In this document: positions 25,621-34,075 of the stretch, in pieces | Layout: each line of letters opens with the position of its first letter | Position numbering within the stretch: the stretch's first letter is position 1 | Source of the DNA: Candidatus Didemnitutus sp. | Lineage (GTDB): Bacteria; Verrucomicrobiota; Verrucomicrobiia; Opitutales; Opitutaceae | NCBI GenBank assembly: GCA_019634575.1 | Contig: JAHCAY010000001.1 | Span: 1 to 64,000 of the forward strand | DNA: 64,000 nucleotides | Direction of reading: 5' to 3' | Position numbers and translations under genes: made by a program | Notes under the pieces: generated by a model | The model's input: only the letters and a program-made list of their open reading frames with translations | Databases searched by the model: none | Told to the model about the DNA's origin: nothing

Positions 25621-26777
25621 GCGTAGTAGGCGGCTTCGTAGATGGCGATGGCGTCGGCGCGCGAAACGGGACGCGGATTGTTCTTCAGCAGACGCGTGAC
25701 GAGCAATCCGGCCTCCGCGAGGTGCGTGAGACGGTGGCGGGGAATGTCGTGGCGCTGGAGGCCCAGCGGCACGCGGCACGCGGCGAGCAGCGCGTGGAGG
25801 CGCTCGGGTAATTGGGCGGCGGTCGACGCGGCGTCGGTGCGGTCGGGCGCGCCGAGCGCGCGGGCGAGCGCCGCGTGCCGTTCGGGCAGCGCGGAGCAGT
25901 TGAACGCGACGACGTGCGGCAGCAGCAGTGCGATGGACAGGCCGTGCGGCAGGTGATGTTCACCGCCGAGCGGGTAGGCGAGCGCGTGCACGCCGTTCGT
26001 GTTGACCGGACCGAGGCAGAGGCCGCCGTAAAGGCTGCCGAGCGCGACCGCGGCGCGCGCGGCCATGTCGTTGCCGTCGGCGACGGCACGCGGGAGATGC
26101 GCGGCGATCAGGCGCACGCCTTCCAACGCATAGTGGTCGACGACGGGATGGGCGGAGAGACTCGCGTAAGCTTCGAGACAGTGGGCGAGCGCGTCGATGC
26201 CGGTCGTCGCCGTAAGCGCCGGCGGGAGCGAGCGCATCAGCTCCGGATCGACGATGGCGATGTCGGGCACGAGGACCGGGCTGATGACGGCCTTCTTGGC
26301 CTGTGCGGATTCATCGAGGAGGAGAGCGTTGGGAGAGACCTCGCTGCCGGTGCCGGCGGTGGTCGGGAGGCAGGCCAGGGCGGTGTGTCGCGGCGGGACG
26401 AGGCCGCTGCCGAAGAAATTTTCCACCGGTTCGTCGCGATCGTGCAGCGCGGCGGCGAGCTTCGCGACGTCGAGCACGCTGCCGCCGCCGAGCGCGTAGA
26501 CGACGTCAGGCTGTGCGGCGCGGGTGCGGCGCCGCAGGTCCTCGCAGCTGGCGACGGTAGGCTCGGTCGCCGGTTCGACGAAAATTTCCGCAACGATGTC
26601 GGCGCCGCGCAGAGTGGCCGCGAGCGACTCGGCGGCGGGCGCGAGTGCGCCGGTGGTGACGATAACGGCGCGGCGATGTTGCCCGCGGGAAAACTCGAGC
26701 GCGGCGTTCGCGGTGCAGCCGGCGCCGAATGCGATCCGGGCGGGCTGGAGCAATGTGATGGGCCGGGCGTCGTTCAT
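25617..26777 (-). CDS. Iron-containing alcohol dehydrogenase
   Basis: The 386-residue protein is a group III metal-dependent alcohol dehydrogenase. The NAD site GGGSVLDVAK lies near residue 98, TAGTGSEVSPNA near residue 142, and the metal ligands lie in DALAHCLEAY and HALAYPLGGEHHLPHG. It would reduce an aldehyde or oxidise an alcohol in the cytoplasm. It is the first gene of the ten-gene operon, and its stop overlaps the aldolase start. Together with that aldolase it most simply reduces the aldehyde released by aldol cleavage, as lactaldehyde reductase does in rhamnose and fucose catabolism. The actual aldehyde is unknown. Confidence 0.9.
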   Translation of the reverse strand: MNDARPITLLQPARIAFGAGCTANAALEFSRGQHRRAVIVTTGALAPAAESLAATLRGADIVAEIFVEPATEPTVASCEDLRRRTRAAQPDVVYALGGGSVLDVAKLAAALHDRDEPVENFFGSGLVPPRHTALACLPTTAGTGSEVSPNALLLDESAQAKKAVISPVLVPDIAIVDPELMRSLPPALTATTGIDALAHCLEAYASLSAHPVVDHYALEGVRLIAAHLPRAVADGNDMAARAAVALGSLYGGLCLGPVNTNGVHALAYPLGGEHHLPHGLSIALLLPHVVAFNCSALPERHAALARALGAPDRTDAASTAAQLPERLHALLAACRVPLGLQRHDIPRHRLTHLAEAGLLVTRLLKNNPRPVSRADAIAIYEAAYYA

Positions 26778-27247
26778 GCGAAAAGCCGGCCGGGTCGCGC
26801 GGCGCGCAGCGGGCCGGCGGAGGCGGAGCGGGAGGGGTGGTGACGGCGCATGAGCAGACGGGCCGACTCATGGCGCGAGCCGGGCACCGATATCCAGTGA
26901 CCGTGAAATTGGCGATGGCAATGGCGGAACGTGACCGCTCCCGGCGTGGAAAAAAAGACGCGCACGCGTGTGGTCGCGATGACGGTGCGCCGTGCGAGGC
27001 GACGGAGGATTTCGTTAATCGCTGGCTGGCCGGTGGTCGGAGAGGCGGCGCACCGAGGCGGCGGAAAAGGCATCGGGCTGGGCGGGCGCGGGTGCATTAT
27101 GATTCCGAAAGAAATATTCCTGCCGCCGGGAGTAATTCGCGGAGGCTTTCGTTAGGATGCTGCGTTCAGATTCCGGCCCTGAGGCCGTGTGGCACCTGTC
27201 TGGACATCGCGGACGAAATCGAGACGCTCGTCCGCGCGTCTTTGCCG
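26778..27247. promoter_or_regulatory. Divergent intergenic region between the two large operons
   Basis: This 470-base region must hold the promoters of a 17-kb minus operon and a 13-kb plus operon. It is richer in A and T from about 26910 to 27155. A TATGAT-like -10 occurs at about 27098-27103 on the plus strand but has no good -35 partner. Frames crossing the region look non-coding. No riboswitch or clear operator was recognised. Confidence 0.45.
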
Positions 27248-28795
27248 GTGTCGTTCCCCGCTGTGCTCCCCTTGCTGTCACCCCGCTCCCTTTTGCTCGT
27301 CGCGCTTTGCGCCGTGGGTTGGGTGGGCGTGCGGGCGGCGGACGGCGACGACGCGATCGCGCGGCACGTCGCGCGGTTCAACGCGATGGAGGACGAGGGC
27401 GTGGTCAACGCGGTGCCGAATGCCGGGGCCGCGGCGTGGCTGCGGGCGAATGTCCCGTCGTTCACCTGTGCGGACGCCGAGGTCGAGGAGATCTACTGGT
27501 TTCGCTGGTGGTCGCTGCGCAAGCACCTGAAACGCGACCCGGCGAGCGGGCGCTGGGTGTTCACGGAGTTCATCACCAAGCCGCGGCCGATCAGCAGCGC
27601 GTTGGGCCATCACTTGATGGAACTGCGGTGGCTGCGCGATCCGACGTTCGCCGACGACTACCTGCTTTATTGGCTGCGCGGCAACGCCGGCGCGCCGCAG
27701 ACACACCTGCACCGATACTCGCAATGGCTCGCGTTCTCCGTGTGGCAGCGCGCACTCGCGACGGGCGACATACGCGGCGCGACGGCGTTGCTCGACGATT
27801 TGGTGGCGGATTATCGCGCGTGGGAAAAGGAGAACGGCCGGCCTGACGGACTCTTCTGGCAATACGATGTGCGCGATGCGATGGAGGAATCCATCAGCGG
27901 CGGGCGCGAGGTGCAGAATGTCCGTCCGACGATCAGCAGCTACATGTTCGGCAATGCCACCGCGATCGCGGCGCTTGCGCACGCGGCGGGCCGCGACGGA
28001 CTCGCGCAGGAATTTTCCGCGAAAGCCGCGCAGTTGCGGCGATTCGTGCAGGACACGCTGTGGGACCCGGAGCGCGCGTTTTTCACGTCGCGCACGGAGC
28101 AGCTCGAGCGAATCCCGGTGCGCGAGCAGATCGGTTTCATTCCGTGGTATTTTGGTCTCCCGGAAAGCGGGCACGGCTACGAGATCGCCTGGAAGCAGCT
28201 CCTCGATGAGGGCGGTTTCAAGGCGCCGGTAGGCATCACGACGGCCGAGCGGCGCGATCCGACGTTCCGCACGCGCGGCATTCGGACGTGTGAGTGGGAT
28301 GGCGCGGTGTGGCCGTTCGCGACATCGCAGACGTTGACGGCGCTTGGTCGCGTGCTGCGCGATTACCCGCAGGACGTCGTCACGGTGCGCGATTTCTTTG
28401 CGGCGTTTTGCGCCTATGTGCACTGCCACCGCTACGACGGCAGGCCTTATGTCGGCGAGTATCTCGACGAGAAAACGGGCGAGTGGATCATGGGCGCGAA
28501 TCCGCGGAGTCGTTTCTACAACCACTCGACCTTCGCCGATCTGCTGATCGCGGAGGTGATCGGCTTGCGACCAAGGGCGGACAACATGATCGAAGTCGCG
28601 CCGCTGCTGCCGGCGGACGCGTGGGCGTGGTTCCGCCTCGAAGGCGTGCGCTACCACGGACACGAGCTCGCGATCGAATGGGACCGTGACGGCAGCCGGT
28701 TCGGGGCGCGCGGCTTCCGACTGTTCGTGGATGGCAAACTTGCCGCCCGCGCCGATAATGTGAGCCGACTTACCGCGGAATTGCCCAAGCCATGA
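27248..28795 (+). CDS. Secreted MGH1-like (alpha/alpha)6 glycoside hydrolase
   Basis: The mature protein of about 490 residues follows a signal peptide (SLLLVALCAVGWVGVRA). It shows the pattern of six-hairpin glycosidases related to mannosylglycerate hydrolase and GH63/trehalase-like enzymes: WFRWWSLRKHL, FWQYDVRDAMEESI, WDPERAFFTSR, IPWYFGLP, CEWDGAVWPFATSQT and a late HSTFADLLIAE. The acidic residues in these motifs are the usual catalytic positions of the fold. No ATG precedes the signal peptide. GTG 27248 or GTG 27263 are the candidates, and I chose 27248. It is the first gene of the plus-strand operon and its stop overlaps the next gene (ATGA). Substrate unknown. Confidence 0.82.
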   Translation: MSFPAVLPLLSPRSLLLVALCAVGWVGVRAADGDDAIARHVARFNAMEDEGVVNAVPNAGAAAWLRANVPSFTCADAEVEEIYWFRWWSLRKHLKRDPASGRWVFTEFITKPRPISSALGHHLMELRWLRDPTFADDYLLYWLRGNAGAPQTHLHRYSQWLAFSVWQRALATGDIRGATALLDDLVADYRAWEKENGRPDGLFWQYDVRDAMEESISGGREVQNVRPTISSYMFGNATAIAALAHAAGRDGLAQEFSAKAAQLRRFVQDTLWDPERAFFTSRTEQLERIPVREQIGFIPWYFGLPESGHGYEIAWKQLLDEGGFKAPVGITTAERRDPTFRTRGIRTCEWDGAVWPFATSQTLTALGRVLRDYPQDVVTVRDFFAAFCAYVHCHRYDGRPYVGEYLDEKTGEWIMGANPRSRFYNHSTFADLLIAEVIGLRPRADNMIEVAPLLPADAWAWFRLEGVRYHGHELAIEWDRDGSRFGARGFRLFVDGKLAARADNVSRLTAELPKP

Positions 28796-31443
28796 GAATC
28801 CGACTTTCGTTCGCCGCCCTGATCGCGCTGGCTCCCGCGCTCGTGTTCGCTGTGCAGCGTCCGCCGGTCGTGCGCGCGGCGAGCGGCAAGGTGGAATATG
28901 TCGCCGACGCGAATGGCGATCGCGTGCCGGATTTTTCGACGGCCGGCTATGCGGGTGGCGGCGTGGCGCTGCCGCTGGTGCCGGCGGCGATTGTGGTGGC
29001 GCCGGCGGCGGGCGATGCGACTGCGCGCATTCAGGCGGCGTTGGACTTCGTCGCGGACCGGCCGGCCGATGCGCAAGGTTTTCGCGGCGCGGTGCAACTG
29101 CTGCCGGGCCGCTACGAATTGGCCGGGCGGCTCCGGATCCAAGCGAGCGGCGTCGTGCTGCGCGGCGCGGGTGAAAAGACCGTGCTGGTTGCGGCCGGAA
29201 CCGAGCGCGGCGCACTGATCGCGGCGCGCGGCGTGGCGAAGGAAGATTTTGGCTCGGCGCGGGCGGTCACGGACGCGCGCGTGCCGGTCGGCGCGACGCG
29301 GCTGACGCTCAGCGACGCGAGCGGTCTGGGCGTGGGCGAGACGGTTGCGATCACGCGGCCGACGACGAAGGAGTGGTCGCACGAACTCGGCATGGATGTG
29401 GCACCGGGGCGGCAGCAATTCGCGTGGAAGCCGGCGGCGATGACGCTGCGGTGGACGCGCACGATCGCAGCGATCGAGGGCAATGTCGTCACGCTCGATG
29501 CGCCGCTCACGACGGCGCTCGAGGCGAAGTTCGGCGGCGGCAAGCTGGCGGCGATCAAGGCGAGCGGCCGGTTGCGCCATGTCGGCGTGGAGAATTTGCG
29601 CTGCGAGTCGGTCTACGATGCGGCGAATCCGCTCGACGAGCAGCACGCGTGGGAAGCGGTGTTCTTCGAGCACGTCGAGGACGGCTGGGTGGCGGAGATC
29701 ACGGCGGCGCATTTTGCGGGCACGGTCTTCAATGTCGGTGCGGGCTGCCGGCGGGTGACGGTGCAGGACTGCGCGTCGGTCGCGCCAGTTTCGGAGCTCG
29801 GCGGCTATCGTCGGCACACTTTCCACACGAGCGGCGAGCAGACGCTGTTCCTACGTTGCCGCGCGGAGGACGGGCGCAACGACTTCACGGTCGGTTATCT
29901 GACCGGCGGGCCGAATGTGTTTCTCGAGTGCCGCGCCGAGCGCAGCACGGGTTTCAGCGGCTCGGTGGGCAGCTGGGCGTCGGGCCTCCTGTTCGACAAC
30001 GTCACGCTCGATGGCGGCACGCTGGAATTGAACAACCGCGAGACATGGAACCAGGGCGTCGGTTGGGCCGCGGCGAATTCGATGCTGTGGCAGTGCTCCG
30101 CGCCGGTCGTGATCTGCCGTCAGCCGCCGACCGCGCAGAACTGGGCCGACGGCGTGTGGGGGCAATTCGTGGGCGACGGTTACTGGAGTGAGGTTAACGA
30201 GTTCATTAAACCCGAGAGCCTGTATCGCGCGCAACTTGCCGCCCGAAGTGGCACCGCCGCACTTGATGCGTTGCTGCCGCGGCGCCACACGATCGACAAT
30301 GCGCCGCATATCGAGGGGGCGGTCACTGATCTTGCCGCGCGCATTGCGCCGAAACCGCGCGCGCCGGGCAAGCCGCTGGCGCTCGCGAACGGCGTGCTCA
30401 CGGTCGGCGGCGCGCGGCTGAGCGGACGCGAGGAGGACATCTCGTGGTGGCGCGGATATCTCTATGCCGGCGCCGAGCCGACGAAGCCGGCGATCACGCG
30501 TTTCGCGCCGGGCATGCATGGCGCGTTCCTTACCGACGATCTCGACCAGTTGACCGATGCGATGGTGGCGCAGAAGCAGGTCGTGCTGCGGCATCACTAC
30601 GGATTGTGGTATGAGCGACGCCGGATGGACCACGAACGTATGCGCCGGCCGGACGGCGACGTGTGGCCGCCGTTCTTCGAGCAACCGTTCGCGCGCAGCG
30701 GGCAGGGGCGCGCGTGGGACGGGCTCAGCCGCTACGATCTCACGAAATACAACGCTTGGTATTTCGCGCGCCTGCGGGAGTTCGCCGCGCTCGCGCGCCA
30801 GAAGGGGCTCGTGCTCGTGAACGAGATGTATTTTCAGCACAACATCATCGAGGCGGGCGCGCATTGGGTGGATTCGCCGTGGCGTCCGACAAACAACGTC
30901 AACGGCACGCGCTTCACCGAGCCGCCGCCGTTCGATGGCGACACGGTGAAGATGGCCGCAGAGTTCTACGACTTGTCCGACCCGGCGTATCGCGCGCTGC
31001 ACCGCGCCTACATCCGGCAATGTCTCGCCAATCTCGCGGACGAGCCGAACGTCATCCACACGCTCAGCGCGGAGAACAGCGGGCCGCTGTCCTTCATGCA
31101 GTTCTGGCTCGATGTCGTGGCCGAGTGGGAGGCCGAGACGGGGCGACACCCGCTCATCGCACTCAGCGCGTGCAAGGACGTGCAGGATGCGATCCTCGCG
31201 GAGGCGAAGCGCGCGGCGGTCGTCGACGTGATCGATCTCACCTACTGGTTCCGCACGGCGAAGGGCGACGAATTCGCGCCGCACGGCGGCACGGACCTCG
31301 CGCCGCGGCAGCATCTGCGCCTGTGGAAAAGCGGACGTCCGAGCGCCGCCTCGATCGCCGCGATGGCCGCCGAGTATCGCACCAAGTTCCCTGGCAAGGC
31401 GATCCTCACGGGTTTGCCCGAGGCCGGCGACGTGCAGCCCTGA
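28792..31443 (+). CDS. Secreted beta-helix protein fused to a DUF6298-like GH-A-type domain
   Basis: The 883-residue protein has a signal peptide (residues 1-20). An N-terminal right-handed beta-helix follows, with the pectate-lyase-3-like opening (ATARIQAALDFVADRP, LPGRYELAGRLRI, SGVVLRGAGEKTVL) and rungs to about residue 520. The C-terminal half reads as a TIM barrel (FARLREFAALARQKGLVLVN, VIHTLSAENSGPLSF, DVIDLTYWFRTA) and matches what I recall as the DUF6298 type. Glu in LSAENSG could be an acid/base. Such fusions occur in pectin-type gene clusters and may couple a lyase or hydrolase helix to a second hydrolase. Function is unassigned. It overlaps the preceding gene by ATGA and precedes the apiosidase-like gene by 12 bases. 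Confidence 0.75.
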   Translation: MRIRLSFAALIALAPALVFAVQRPPVVRAASGKVEYVADANGDRVPDFSTAGYAGGGVALPLVPAAIVVAPAAGDATARIQAALDFVADRPADAQGFRGAVQLLPGRYELAGRLRIQASGVVLRGAGEKTVLVAAGTERGALIAARGVAKEDFGSARAVTDARVPVGATRLTLSDASGLGVGETVAITRPTTKEWSHELGMDVAPGRQQFAWKPAAMTLRWTRTIAAIEGNVVTLDAPLTTALEAKFGGGKLAAIKASGRLRHVGVENLRCESVYDAANPLDEQHAWEAVFFEHVEDGWVAEITAAHFAGTVFNVGAGCRRVTVQDCASVAPVSELGGYRRHTFHTSGEQTLFLRCRAEDGRNDFTVGYLTGGPNVFLECRAERSTGFSGSVGSWASGLLFDNVTLDGGTLELNNRETWNQGVGWAAANSMLWQCSAPVVICRQPPTAQNWADGVWGQFVGDGYWSEVNEFIKPESLYRAQLAARSGTAALDALLPRRHTIDNAPHIEGAVTDLAARIAPKPRAPGKPLALANGVLTVGGARLSGREEDISWWRGYLYAGAEPTKPAITRFAPGMHGAFLTDDLDQLTDAMVAQKQVVLRHHYGLWYERRRMDHERMRRPDGDVWPPFFEQPFARSGQGRAWDGLSRYDLTKYNAWYFARLREFAALARQKGLVLVNEMYFQHNIIEAGAHWVDSPWRPTNNVNGTRFTEPPPFDGDTVKMAAEFYDLSDPAYRALHRAYIRQCLANLADEPNVIHTLSAENSGPLSFMQFWLDVVAEWEAETGRHPLIALSACKDVQDAILAEAKRAAVVDVIDLTYWFRTAKGDEFAPHGGTDLAPRQHLRLWKSGRPSAASIAAMAAEYRTKFPGKAILTGLPEAGDVQP

Positions 31444-31455
31444 TCCCATTTCCCC

Positions 31456-33069
31456 ATGAAACTGACTCGTTCGTTCGCTCTAGCGTTCGCCCTTCTGCTG
31501 GCTGTCGCGCGGCCCTCGTTTGCGGCTGCGCCCGCCACCGTCGAGAAATGGGGTGTGTTCGAGCTCGAGCTGAAAGGCCCCGATGAGGCAAATCCCTTCG
31601 TCGATGTGCGCGTCAGCGCGGTGTTCACGAACGGCGCGACGACGCTCGAAGTGCCTGGCTTCTACGACGGCGACGGCGTCTACAAGGTGCGCTTCATGCC
31701 GGGCGCGGTTGGCGAGTGGCGCTACGAAACGAAGAGCAATCGCTGGCCGCTGACCGGCAAGCTCGGCGTGTTCACCGCGACGGCGCCGGCGAAGGGCAAC
31801 CATGGCCCGGTGCGCGTGGTCCACACGTTCCATTTCGCCTACGCGGACGGGACGCCGTTCAAGCAGATCGGCACCACGATCTACAACTGGACCGACACGC
31901 CCGAGGCGGTGCAGGAAGAAACGCTGCGCACGCTGGCGGCCGCGCCGTTCAACAAGGCCCGCATGCTGCTCACGCCGCAGCCGAATCCGTTTCAGGGCAA
32001 GTTCGCGCCGCCGCGCTGGCCGTTCGCCGGCACGCCGCCGCACGGCTGGGACTACGCGCGGTTCAACCCGGACTATTTCCGCCACTTCGAAATGCGGATC
32101 GCGCAGCTGCGCGACCTCGGCGTGGAGGCGGACGTGATTCTCTTCAACCCGTATGGCAAATGGGGCTTCGAGACGATGGACGCCGCCGCGGACGAGCGCT
32201 TCGTGCGCTACGTCGTCGCGCGCTTCGGCGCGTTCCGCAACGTCTGGTGGTCGCTCGCGAACGAATACGATTTCCTCCGCACGAAGACCGAAGCGGATTG
32301 GGATCGCCTCGGTGCGCTCGTCCAGGCCTGCGATCCCTACGGCCATCTCCGCTCGATCCACAACGGCGCCGCGCTCTACGACAACAACAAGGCCTGGGTC
32401 ACGCACGCTTCCATCCAGAACGGCGCGGCCGTCGAGGAGCCCGGTCGGGCCGAGATGTATCGCGGCGTGTGGCGCAAGCCGGTCGTCTACGATGAGGTGA
32501 AATACGAGGGGCGCAGCCCGTATCGCTGGGGACAGCTCAGCGGCGAGGAAATGGTGCACCGTTTCTGGTGCGGCACGGTCGCGGGGACTTACGTCGGGCA
32601 CGGCGATTACTTCCTCGAGAACGAGGACACGTGGACATCCTTCGGCGGTGTGTTGAAGGGCCAAAGCGCGCCGCGGTTGGCGTTCCTGCGGAAGATTCTC
32701 GAGGAAGGCCCGGCGCAGGGCATTGACCCGATCGACAAGTGGCAGGATCCGAACACCGGCGGCGTGCCCGCGACGTATTACCTCACTTACTTTGGCCGCG
32801 CGCAGCCGACCGAGTGGGAGTTCAAGCTCTACAAGAACGGCGTCGCCGACGGCCAGCGTTACGTCGTGGAAGTCATCGACACGTGGGCGATGACGATCAC
32901 GCCGGTGCCGGGCGAGTTCGTGACCCGGAAGCTGGACAATTACCACTTCGTCGACGCGCAAGGCCGCAAGGTGCCGTTGCCCGGCAAACCCGGCATGGCC
33001 GTGCGCGTCCGCCGCATCGGAGCGGACGGCCAGCCCGTGAAACTCGAACTCTTGCTCGAAGGATCATGA
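31456..33069 (+). CDS. Secreted DUF5060/DUF4038-type glycosidase, apiosidase-like
   Basis: The 537-residue protein has a signal peptide (residues 1-23) and an N-terminal DUF5060-type beta domain (residues about 27-115: VEKWGVFELEL, YKVRFMPGAVGEWRYE). A GH-A-like barrel follows with the acid/base candidate in VWWSLANEYDF and the nucleophile candidate in VVYDEVKYEG. The C-terminal beta region resembles DUF5605. DUF4038-containing enzymes include the GH140 apiosidases that cut apiose from the galacturonan backbone of rhamnogalacturonan II. This architecture is related but not identical, so apiosidase activity is an inference, helped by the apiose-type catabolic genes at 55953-60874. It overlaps the next gene by ATGA. 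Confidence 0.78.
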   Translation: MKLTRSFALAFALLLAVARPSFAAAPATVEKWGVFELELKGPDEANPFVDVRVSAVFTNGATTLEVPGFYDGDGVYKVRFMPGAVGEWRYETKSNRWPLTGKLGVFTATAPAKGNHGPVRVVHTFHFAYADGTPFKQIGTTIYNWTDTPEAVQEETLRTLAAAPFNKARMLLTPQPNPFQGKFAPPRWPFAGTPPHGWDYARFNPDYFRHFEMRIAQLRDLGVEADVILFNPYGKWGFETMDAAADERFVRYVVARFGAFRNVWWSLANEYDFLRTKTEADWDRLGALVQACDPYGHLRSIHNGAALYDNNKAWVTHASIQNGAAVEEPGRAEMYRGVWRKPVVYDEVKYEGRSPYRWGQLSGEEMVHRFWCGTVAGTYVGHGDYFLENEDTWTSFGGVLKGQSAPRLAFLRKILEEGPAQGIDPIDKWQDPNTGGVPATYYLTYFGRAQPTEWEFKLYKNGVADGQRYVVEVIDTWAMTITPVPGEFVTRKLDNYHFVDAQGRKVPLPGKPGMAVRVRRIGADGQPVKLELLLEGS

Positions 33070-34070
33070 GCCGCCGCAGCGTTGGCATTTGCCCCGCGTG
33101 GGTCGTTTTGATCGTCGCGCTTTTCGCGCCGCTGCGCGCGGCCGAGCCGGCGTTGCCCGCGACATGCTACCTGTTCGCGTATTTCTACCACGACAAGGAG
33201 ACCGAGGGCTTCCGGCTCGCGTGGAGCCGCGACGGCTTCGCCTTCGAGATGCTGAACGGCGGCAAGCCGCTCCTCACGCCGACCGCCGGTGCCGGCGAGA
33301 AGAAACTGATGCGCGATCCGTGTCTCTATCGCGGTCCGGACGGCACGTGGCACCTCGTGTGGACGACCGGCTGGACCGGACGCGACATCGGCTACACGTC
33401 GTCGAAGGATCTCGTGCATTGGTCCGAGCAGAAAACTCTGCCGGTGATGGCGCACGAGCCGCGGGCGCAGAATTGCTGGGCGCCCGAGATCGTCTGGGAC
33501 GATGCCCGCCAGCGCTACCTGATCTTCTGGTCGACGACGATCCTCGGAAAATTCCGCGAGACAGAGCTCTCGAACACGAAGCCCGAGCGCAATCACCGCA
33601 TCTACGCGACGACGACGAAGGACTTCATGACGTTCGAGCCGACGCGCCTGCTCTACGACGGCGGTTTCAACGTCATCGACGCGAACCTGCTGCGCGACGA
33701 CGACGGGCACTGGCTGATGTTCGTGAAGAACGAGACCGTGCAGCCGAAAACCGAGAAGAACATCCGGATGATCCGCGGCGAGACCGCCGAGGGCCCGTGG
33801 AGCGAGGCGTCGCCGGCGTTGACCGGCAATTATTGGGCCGAGGGCCCGACCGCGATCAAGGTGGGCGGCGAGTATCGCGTCTATTTCGACAAGCACCGGC
33901 TCGACGCCATTGGCCTGGTGCGGTCGCGCGATTTGCAGCATTGGGAGGATGTGAGCGAGCGCATCCGGATGCCCGCGCATGCGCGCCACGGCTGCATCGT
34001 GGCGGTCACGCGCGCCGAGATGGAGCAGCTGCTCACGGCCTGGCCCGCAGCGCAGCCGCCGCAGCCCTGA
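33066..34070 (+). CDS. Secreted GH43-like five-bladed beta-propeller
   Basis: The 334-residue protein has a signal peptide (residues 1-25) followed by a five-bladed propeller of the GH43/GH117 type. Motifs are RDPCLYRGPDGTWHLVW near residue 80, NCWAPEIVWDD near 138, VIDANLLRDDDG near 202 and YWAEGPTAIKVGGEYRVYFD near 260. The acidic residues in RDPC, VIDAN and AEGP match the base, pKa-modulating Asp and acid positions of GH43. Activity is probably alpha-L-arabinofuranosidase or a related exo-activity on pectic side chains, but the subfamily cannot be set by eye. It starts in the stop codon of the apiosidase-like gene (ATGA) and is followed after five bases by an MFS transporter. Confidence 0.83.
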   Translation: MSRRSVGICPAWVVLIVALFAPLRAAEPALPATCYLFAYFYHDKETEGFRLAWSRDGFAFEMLNGGKPLLTPTAGAGEKKLMRDPCLYRGPDGTWHLVWTTGWTGRDIGYTSSKDLVHWSEQKTLPVMAHEPRAQNCWAPEIVWDDARQRYLIFWSTTILGKFRETELSNTKPERNHRIYATTTKDFMTFEPTRLLYDGGFNVIDANLLRDDDGHWLMFVKNETVQPKTEKNIRMIRGETAEGPWSEASPALTGNYWAEGPTAIKVGGEYRVYFDKHRLDAIGLVRSRDLQHWEDVSERIRMPAHARHGCIVAVTRAEMEQLLTAWPAAQPPQP

Positions 34071-34075
34071 CGTCC

